A DNA stretch of 64,000 bases from contig OZ010794.1 of the NCBI GenBank assembly GCA_963932465.1, positions 439,767,502-439,831,501 of the forward strand. Direction: 5' to 3'. Origin of the DNA: Maratus speciosus (lineage: Eukaryota > Arthropoda > Arachnida > Araneae > Salticidae). Under the pieces are notes generated by a model that searched no databases, had not been told where the DNA came from, and was given only the letters and a program-made list of their open reading frames with translations. Below are positions 56,893-64,000 of this stretch, in pieces. Within the stretch, counting starts at the first letter, position 1; every line of letters begins with the position of its first letter. The position numbers and the translations under genes were made by a program.

Positions 56893-57566
56893 AAGGGTGT
56901 TTCAAAGTCTTTTGACGTTTTCCTGAAAAGTACTTTTTATAAAGAACTTGTTAAAAAGTACAAGGTATAATCAATACATTTCAGTGTGATTGCCCTGTAA
57001 GTCTAAGCATAGGCTTTACCTTTTTTTTTTCTTTTTTTTTTTGGGGGGGGGGGAGGGGGGGGGCACGAATGACATATGCAAGCCTACATGGAGTTATTCT
57101 TATTCATGCTGCTACATCAGTTATGTGTTGTTTTAGTTGTTCAATTGTGTGAATCTTTATTGTGTACACTTTCGACTTCATCAACCCCTGCACAAAAAAG
57201 TTTAGGGGTGTTAAGTCTGCTTGAACCATGACCTATCCACCTATTGGTGAATTGTCCATTGAGGAACTCATATATATATATATATATATATTTTTGTATG
57301 TGTGTGAAATGGGGGTTCATGAAGTCAAAGGTGTACGCAGTGAAGATTTGCACAATTGAACAACTAAAACAATGCATAACTGATGCAGCAGCACAAATAA
57401 CTCCATGTATGCTTGCAGATGTCTTTCGTGCCCCCAACAAAGGTGGAGCCTATGCTTAGACTTACAGGCAACCACATTGAAATGCGTGGATTATACCTTG
57501 TACTTCTTATTTGTACTAACAAGTTCTTTATTAAAAGCACTTTTCAGGAAAATGTCAACCCCTGTA
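56893..57566. mobile_element. Foldback element of two inverted mariner 3' ends
   Basis: Two arms of about 260-300 bp (56893-57190 and 57310-57566) are inverted copies around a (TA)n-bearing spacer. The right arm on the + strand encodes MKSKVYAVKICTIEQLKQCI and MLADVFRAPNKGG, resembling the C-terminal tail of a mariner-type transposase. The left arm encodes the same on the - strand with a G-run insertion (57045-57062). Outer ends carry CAGGAAAATGTCAA / TTGACGTTTTCCTG and GGGTGTTTC-type terminal sequence. It is a dead inverted dimer. Confidence 0.8.
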
Positions 57567-58089
57567 TAATGAATTGTGATATAATGGAGGTATATATAAA
57601 CAAATTGTAAACGATTTAAAAAAATGATTGAATAAATTTTCTATTTGAATCTTTCTGTAATAGTTTTATTATTAGAAACAAACTAAATCTTAAAACAAGT
57701 CTTCTATTTTTTTTCAAATGTACATGTATAATTATAGCATTCTATTTCTGAAATAATCAACAAAAATTCCAATTGTGAAAGAAAATAGACATATTGTAAA
57801 AAGTAATGTTTAAATAGTATTTTATTTTATTTTATGTACAAGTATAAGGGGTGAAAATTTCTACAGAAATTAAATGCTTATGTATTCCAAGCTGATATAA
57901 GATTTTTCAGTCTGATCTGAAATCTTCTAGCTTCTGGAATGTGCAGTTCCTCAACATAATTTCTATAGTCCTATACGAGTAGATATGTTACAATTTACAG
58001 CTATACTGACTAGCTTTTGGTCCATTTTGCCTGTCTTGTGCTTCAATCCTAACACTGGTTCCAAGGTATTTTAGAAATATTATAATGTA
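57567..58089. other. AT-rich stretch, no gene seen
   Basis: Nothing supported beyond low-complexity AT sequence. Confidence 0.4.
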
Positions 58090-58645
58090 CAAGGTGTCAC
58101 GCAAAGGTTAAAATAGGCTTTTTTTTTATCTGTTGAAAATATGTAGGCAATGTAAAGCAAAATTAAAAAATAATAAATGTAGCAAAAGTATTAAAAATAT
58201 AGCAGTAATTAAGATTATTTTGACAAAATAGTCCTACCATTAATTTTCAAAAAATTGCACTATTTAGTTTTTTATATGGTTCCTGGGTTCCATAAGTTAT
58301 ATTTAGAAAAAATTTCTCCATATTCTGACAAACACAGCAGCAATATTTCCATTCTTTTATGGCCAAAATTTAAAGAACGAAAACTCGGTGAATTTTGGTT
58401 GTAGAAGAATGGAATTTCTACTGTTATGTTTGTCAGTACTGGAGAATTTTTTTCTAAATATAATTTGTATGTCCTATGGGACTAAAAATTTAAAAAGCAT
58501 AAATTTTTGAAAACTGATGGCAGAATTAATTCATCAATATAATCTTAATTTGCACCTTATTTAAACACTTTTGAAATTTACATTGCCTACTTAGCTCCAA
58601 CAGATTAAAAATTAAAGCACATTTCAATCTTTTTGGAACATTCTG
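58090..58645. mobile_element. Foldback MITE, TA-flanked (556 bp)
   Basis: TA lies on both sides (58088-58089 and 58646-58647). Left CAAGGTGTCACGCAAAGG and right (reverse complement) CAGAATGTTCCAAAAAGATT are inverted ends; inversion continues through ATCTGTTG and GTAGGCAATGTAAA and most of the length, with a centre near 58370. The TA flank suggests mobilisation by a Tc1/mariner transposase. Confidence 0.75.
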
Positions 58646-58847
58646 TATGTTGTCTCTACTTTGAGATATGATATAAATACTTCATACCACCTTTTTATAA
58701 TGATACACAATTTAGTCACAGATAAATTTCAGAATTTGCTTGCAAATTTTATCTCTTATGTAATATCTATTTCAAAATGGCTGCTATTATTATTATGATT
58801 AAAGATTCTTATTATCTTTCTTAAGGTTTACAAACATTGTAGCCAAA

Positions 58848-59665
58848 GGGCTATGCATATATAACGTTATCAGCATTTTGCTGATTTTGGACCCCCTCCC
58901 CTCCTTACGATATCATCCGTTATCATTCGTCGATGACCCCCCCCCTCCGATGTTATCGTTATCAATGTCTAATTTTTTTTTTTTTTATCTTTTCCTTTCT
59001 TTTTATACGCTGTGACACGTGATATACGCATATGATTATACATTTATTAGTCGCATATTTTACAGATTCAAGAAGACAACAAAATATAATAAAATATACA
59101 TATACATGAAATAAATTTATATCAAATAACATCTAAAAGAGTTAGTTACTATTTAAAGGTAATTAATATCAGCTTATTGTTACACAATGCATTCAAAAGT
59201 AATATTGCCTTCTTGCATTTGCCCCCTGCCTGGGTAAGTTAAAAGCAGAACTTATCAACAAAACAGTGGACAACATTCTTTGTCTTTCTTTACTGGTAAA
59301 CGCAAGTATCACTTCCTACATATTATGCTCCTGATTCCTCTAACAGCGAATTATATGTGCATAAAGCCGAAGAAAAGGAATGCAAACGTTGAGGTATTCC
59401 AAATTTTGGAATGAAATGATTTTATAAAAAAGTAACAGCTTTAATAATAGCTTTGTATTTTCATCAAAACATATAAAAAAAATAAATAAATAAAGGTAAC
59501 AGGCTATTTGGATGTAAAGAAAAAGTTACTGAAAAAAGAAAAGTTTGGTTGGATTGAAAATGATATCAAAAGCAAACTCCCCCTCCCCCCAGCGATATCT
59601 TACGATATCAAGTGCCAGACCATCCCCCTCCCCCCTAAAATGATAACATTATATATGCACAGCCC
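58848..59665. mobile_element. MITE-like element with 25-bp inverted ends
   Basis: Left GGGCTATGCATATATAACGT and right (reverse complement) GGGCTGTGCATATATAATGT continue to TTATCA on both sides. Just inside are C-runs alternating with GATATC/GTTATC words, in mirrored arrangement. CCAA may be the duplicated flank (58843-58846 and 59666-59669), but this is weak. The superfamily is not determined. Confidence 0.6.
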
Positions 59666-59694
59666 CCAATCCCGAAGAGAAGAAAACTATACAG

Positions 59695-59943
59695 GTGAAT
59701 TAGGAAATAGAACAGAGATTAGTTTTTTTATCCTATTTTTATTCAGGCTTAGGTTGACATTTTTGGGGGGTGGTTGTCGAATTGAATGTACACTTTTTAG
59801 GTTGGGAGAAAAAATCTATACAAGTGAATTAGGAAATAGAACAAGGATTAGTTGTTTTATCCTATTTTTATTCAGACTTAGTTTGGGTTTTTTTAGAGTG
59901 GTTGTCGAATTGAATGTACACTTTTTAGGTTAAGAGAAAGCCA
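59695..59943 (+). repeat. 129-bp tandem duplication
   Basis: Two copies of GTGAATTAGGAAATAGAACA ... ATCCTATTTTTATTCAGRCT ... GGTTGTCGAATTGAATGTAC ... TTTTTAGG, 129 bp apart. Because 129 is divisible by three, a 141-codon frame (59508-59933) crosses both copies with a repeated protein pattern. I see no protein family and treat the frame as chance. Confidence 0.9.
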
Positions 59944-61300
59944 TAGTCAGAAGAAAGGGGACAGCCCTGAGACCCTCGGCTCCTGGAGTAAGTTGAAAAG
60001 GGTCCATTCGTATTCTTCTAATTTAAAAGAAAGGAACTCTAGCGTAAAATCTATAATATCCCATTCAGATTGGATATTTAAGATATCTTTCACTGCCAAA
60101 CTCTCTGAGAGAGTTCCACAAATTATTTCAGTGAGTTTCAACTTTCTTCGGCTAGATAGAGTCACTACCACTCACTCTGATTGGTTATAAAGCTTCACTT
60201 TAACTGGTTGGCTGTAACGGCAGGTTTTATTTTATGCCCATGTGCACACTTTACATTTGTTCAGATCTCAGACACAGTAATGTTCATTGAGTTATCATAG
60301 ATGAGTTTTACGATGTGAACAGGCATTCAATTTCGAGATGGTACCACTTCGAAAATGGCAGACTAAGATATCTTAAATATCTGATCTGAACAGGGTATAA
60401 GATTGCGTTCTGATATTTCTAATTTTTAAAGAAAGTCCAAAAGGATATTTTAAGATTATTTTACTTCCTCAGACCATTTTATACTCCTTTTCACTTTTCA
60501 AAAATTTATCTGAATATTATATGTATATAGACTAAGATTCCTCTTTCCATAATTTTGCAAGTGTAAAATTGAAAACAGCTTTGTTACTGCTTATTGGGAA
60601 AATAGCATGGGTACAATTTTGGTTGCTAGGCGATATACACATATTATTTACTATTAATATTATTTTTTTAGTTCAAAAACATGGATATGGGAGCAAAATT
60701 AAGTTATCACTTTCAAAAATCATAAAAGGAATGTGGAATTCTTCAAAGAAATTATCTTCCAGGTTTCTGGTCACCAAACTTTTCTCTTTACCAATTTAAT
60801 TGATACAAATGTCTATTTATTGAGTTATAGTCAGAAAATGTATGTTATTCAAAATGCCCAAAATAATGTCATCAAGCATTTTTTTTTTTTTTCGCTTACT
60901 GCATATTACTCTGAAACAACAGAAAATGCATAATCAGTTATGGGCACCATCTTGCATCTAAAACAATTTGGCAGTTTGCTTGCCAAGAAGCAATTTTCAG
61001 CTTCTAACAAACATAAGAATGAGTGTCATATGTATAGCACAATCCACGATAATTGGAAACATGCCATTTTTGTTTGGTCTGTATAATAAATTATATTTCT
61101 AATATTTTAAGGAAATGTATAGCAGTTGTAACTTGCAGCCGAAGTTGAACAAAAACAAATAACACATAGGACTGCGATAGCACTCTGTAAAGTTAGTATT
61201 TCTAAAATCTTGCAATAACATTAAAGTCCATATACGCTTAGGGCACCGCACACTGAATTGATCTTGGCAACTCCTTCCTTTTAAATAGGGGAATCCCGCC
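59944..61300. other. No gene recognised
   Basis: Holds the likely 3' UTR side of the - strand gene at 61356-61612. GATATTTAAGATATC-like palindromic words lie near 60073 and 60368. No other coding block was found. Confidence 0.35.
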
Positions 61301-61355
61301 CTAAAGGAGGTGTGTGTCTTCGCCAGGACCTGTTACAGCCGCGGGCCCTTCTATC

Positions 61356-61612
61356 TCAGAATTTAAATTGCTGGGAAGAACCATATTCACTGCCCCATGT
61401 TCGATAGGCAGCATTATTTCCGCCTCTGGGCAGCGAACTGTAGTATGAGGCCGGTGCGGGTGTGGGTCCTGCATATTTGCCACTTTGAGGGCCTCTGGAA
61501 TGGGGCCTGGAACCCTCTGCACGGAAACAGGGAGCCTGGTGAACTTGAGCTGGTCTTGAAGGCAATCCTGTCGAGGATTTACTATCACTGTCGTCTCGAA
61601 GGTCGACAGGAT
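61356..61612 (-). CDS. Last coding exon of an unidentified host gene
   Basis: The sequence is GC-rich against AT-rich surroundings and begins right after a strong acceptor (reverse strand CTTTTTTCTTTTTAATTACAG). In phase 1 it reads DPVDLRDDSDSKSSTGLPSR, then a Pro/Ser/Arg/Gly-rich stretch (SRPHSRGPQSGKYAG) and a tyrosine-rich end (APASYYSSLPRGG, YRTWGSEYGSSQQFKF, stop at 61356). This is a low-complexity, probably disordered tail, such as a cytoplasmic or RNA-binding protein C-terminus. I do not recognise the protein. A second phase is also open, ending at 61301 (EIEGPAAVTGPGEDTHLL); I prefer phase 1 for its composition. The intron upstream contains the mariner relic beginning at 61659. Confidence 0.55.
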
Positions 61613-61735
61613 CTGTAATTAAAAAGAAAAAAGTTTTAAAGACAATAAATTGCGCATACGAGGTGTGGCTATTTAATAACGAGACTAATGCCTCTAGAGA
61701 CGAACTGCGCATGCGCCAAATTCGTACGACCAATA

Positions 61736-62497
61736 CAGTAGAACCCTGCTAATCCGAAATTCCGGTTAATCCGAACCGATTTTATTTTCGACTTGATTTA
61801 TTGCGACTTTATTTTCGTTCTGGATTTGAATTATGCCGCATTACAGTTTGAATGTCGGGAAAAAAAGTCTAGAAGTTAGAATTAAACAAAAAGTGGCCAG
61901 ATTGAATAGAATAAAAAAAAAAATCAACTCAATAATGTAAAAGTACAACATATGTACACGAATATAAAATGAAAACGTGCACTGTAGGTCTACTCGTAGA
62001 AGCCATCTTAAAAAATTCTCGAATATCAGTTTGTATGCCAGTCACTATAAAATTATTTTCTGAAATGCAAAATGTATTTAATTCAGAAGATAAAAATTTA
62101 TTTTTCCTTTCAACTGTTTGATTTCTCAAATTGTCTACAGAAATGATTTTTTCTTCCCCTTCGTCAACGTGGTGACTGAGTTATTTATAGATTCGCGATT
62201 TTGAAACGTTTGTAATGGGTTGTTACGTAATTCCTCATTCTGAAGTTATATTGGATTATTATAAACATCAGGAGTGATTAATCAAGGAATACTATATTTT
62301 CCGAAAGTCGTGTCGGATTATCCAGCATCCCGGACCGGATCTTAGGATGCCAGGTTAGAGAATGTTTACTGTACTACTGAGTACTTATAACTTACATTCT
62401 TTTAGCACGCATCTTTTTCTTTCCTATTTTTATCTGAATTTCGGGTAATCCGAACAGGCACCGGTTTCAATTAAATCGGATTAGCGGGATTCTACTG
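61736..62497. mobile_element. Tigger/pogo MITE (762 bp) inside mariner
   Basis: The ends are CAGTAGAACCCTGCTAATCC and, from the right, CAGTAGAATCCCGCTAATCC, flanked by TA (61734-61735 and 62498-62499). Subterminal TCCGGTTAATCCGAACC and TTCGGGTAATCCGAAC are typical of pogo-type MITEs. Removing it restores continuous mariner leader (ACGACCAA then GTTGTGTGGC). Confidence 0.9.
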
Positions 62498-62876
62498 TAG
62501 TTGTGTGGCACAAAGTTTCCTGTATCGATTACCGCCACTTAATTGGCTGTATTCCAATTAGTCTGACTGTGACATTCATTTTTTTCTGGACCCTGTTTTA
62601 GTGTTTTGCCCGAAAAATACTGAGTATCTTAAAAGAACAATCAATGAATTAATGTGAAATGTATTTTTAAACTTGAAAAATCCGCTACTGAAACTCGTCA
62701 TTTGTTAAGAGAAGTATATGACAACTAGCCGCCCTTGGCGACCAGTTTGGTCTCTGTTAGATGTGTGTGCTAAGCATTGTACCATGTTACTTTTATCCAA
62801 AATTTAATTTACTTTCACAATACTTCGCCAAATCAGAAGTTTCTAGTAGAGAAATCAAGAACTCCGTATTTTTATG

Positions 62877-63142
62877 GGTACTACTTGGTTATCCCGTCGA
62901 CCAAAAATATATCGCCAAACTATAAGATTAAATATCAATAATGGTTGATCGTAAATGTCATATTTGCTTGTTTTTAAGCAAGTTGCACGTGTTTATGTCA
63001 TCAAGTTATTTTTATTTCGACGTTTTATTTGTATTTTTATTAATGAAATACTAATTTATTTGTTCTTTCGCTATTTAAAATAAAAATTATGTCAATTTGT
63101 ATAATTTGGCGAAATGGGTCGACGGTATAACTAAGTAGTACC
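62877..63142. mobile_element. MITE (266 bp) with long TIRs and exact 8-bp TSD
   Basis: TTTTTATG is duplicated at 62869-62876 and 63143-63150. The inverted ends are about 45 bp: left GGTACTACTTGGTTATCCCG then TCGACC and TCGCCAAACTATA; right, reverse complemented, GGTACTACTTAGTTATACCG then TCGACC and TCGCCAAATTATA. An 8-bp duplication with GG-type ends fits hAT or Merlin; I cannot decide. A truncated relative is at 21457-21672. Confidence 0.92.
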
Positions 63143-64000
63143 TTTTTATGCTAGCCAGGCGCAAGTGATAAATCATCAAACATTGTCTTTCCAATCACAT
63201 TTTTTATATTTCATTAAATTCATCTAAAATATAATAATTTCACTCATTTTATTTAAAATACATAATTTTAATTTGAAATTCATGACTTTCACTTTTTCTT
63301 TCCCTTTTTTAAGAAAAAGAAAAGAAAAATAATAAATAATACCAAAAACCATGACTTTTAATTTCAATATCAAAGCATTGCTTTAATTTACCACGCGAAA
63401 AATAAAAAATGTAAAAAATGGTGACCTGGCATATAAAAAGCGAAGCGGTCAGCCCGGAACTATTGATGACAATCACATGACTTAGGCTATTATTATAGAG
63501 ATGAATGTTTATCGCGTGCGCGGGTTTTTGAGTGGTTTCAGCGTTTCCAAGATGGCCGAGAAAACGTTGAAGATGATGTTCGCTCGAGTCGCTCTTCCAC
63601 ATCAACAAAGGAGAATTTGTTTTTTATATTCATGGGATTGTGTACCTTTACTGGGTTCCTGAAGGTCAAACTATTAATCATAATTACTAAATTGAGGACT
63701 TTGCTCAACTCCGTGAAAAAATACGACCCGAATTGTGAAAGAAGTCACGGCTGTTTCATCAGGACAATGCACTGGCTCACACTGCATTGTCTGTCAAGAC
63801 GTTTCCAGTCAAGTATAACATGCCAGTGTTAAACCATCCGCCGTACTCGCCTGACCTGGCTCCATGTGACTTTTATATGTTCCCCAAGGTCAAATCTGCA
63901 TTAAAAGGAACCAGATTTCAGACTATTGACGCTGTGAAAGAAAAAGCGGCACGCTTCATGAAAGAGCTCACAGAAAAATACTTCCAGCACTGTTTCAAAC

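Larger units (their letters stand above)
61659..64000 (+). pseudogene. Mariner element and transposase pseudogene, interrupted twice, runs off the window
   Basis: Begins at TA (61657-61658) with CGAGGTGTGGCTATTTAATA, a mariner-type terminus. Transposase fragments on the + strand: CIFKLEKSATETRHLLREVY (about 62655-62715, N-terminal helix-turn-helix), RFQDGRENVEDDVRSSRSST (about 63543-63600), IHGIVYLYWVPEGQTINHNY (about 63630), FHQDNALAHTALSVKTFP (second catalytic Asp, about 63755), LNHPPYSPDLAPCDFYMFPK (third Asp, about 63830), then VKEKAARFMKELTEKYFQHC to the window end. Stops and frameshifts abound and the first catalytic Asp region is missing. A Tigger MITE (61736-62497) and another MITE (62877-63142) are inserted in it. 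It lies in the intron of the - strand gene. Confidence 0.9.

Noticed and set aside
57045..57062. G-run as a functional quadruplex
   Set aside because: It interrupts one arm of the inverted mariner dimer and is absent from the other arm, so it looks like slippage.
59508..59933. 141-codon open frame with an internal repeat
   Set aside because: It results from a 129-bp tandem duplication in TE-rich DNA, overlaps the end of a MITE and resembles no protein.

Overview
This is 64 kb of AT-rich eukaryotic DNA made mostly of old, nested transposable elements. Protein-coding host sequence is sparse and split into exons with canonical splice sites. AT richness, long introns, the mix of mariner, Tigger/pogo, hAT and Ty3/gypsy elements, and the look of the recognisable host protein suggest an arthropod, possibly an arachnid. 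That assignment is an inference; no single feature proves it.

Host genes. Two adjacent coding exons on the + strand (39671-39822 and 46025-46184) encode the C-terminal half of the RDD-domain ER protein FAM8A1. They join in frame across a GT...AG intron of 6.2 kb, and the upstream exons are not visible in this window. On the - strand, a GC-rich exon (61356-61612) behind a good 3' splice site looks like the last coding exon of a second gene that I cannot name.

Left part (1-21 kb). A roughly 185-bp satellite (1-345, 1488-5020, 6356-7017, stray copy at 53730) is built from one arm of a foldback element. It is followed by a 32/64-bp minisatellite, a SINE-like element, a decayed hAT transposase, an hAT-type element with an 8-bp target duplication that carries a 30-bp minisatellite, a repeat with internal 145-bp units, and a 4-kb Tigger/pogo element (16753-20824) that is itself split by an hAT-like element.

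Centre (21.9-39.5 kb). This is a nest of three. A mariner transposase (- strand) is split by a 16.3-kb LTR retrotransposon (22355-38636, TSD CATGG) whose own interior has no coding capacity. Its 5' LTR is split by a 10.6-kb Ty3/gypsy element (22488-33089, TSD GCAAG, - strand) with decayed gag and pol. The two LTR elements have similar primer-binding sites.

Right part (40-64 kb). The FAM8A1 intron holds a TTAA-flanked MITE and hAT elements nested three deep around a 307-bp near-perfect palindrome. Beyond the gene lie a Tigger MITE in a (TA)n tract, a 3.6-kb hAT element with a decayed transposase, an hAT element with GGGCC-rich ends, two foldback mariner-type elements, and a mariner pseudogene running off the end that was invaded by a Tigger MITE and by a MITE with an 8-bp TSD.

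No rRNA, tRNA, CRISPR array or prokaryotic operon was seen. Most short open frames here are chance, or artefacts of repeats.
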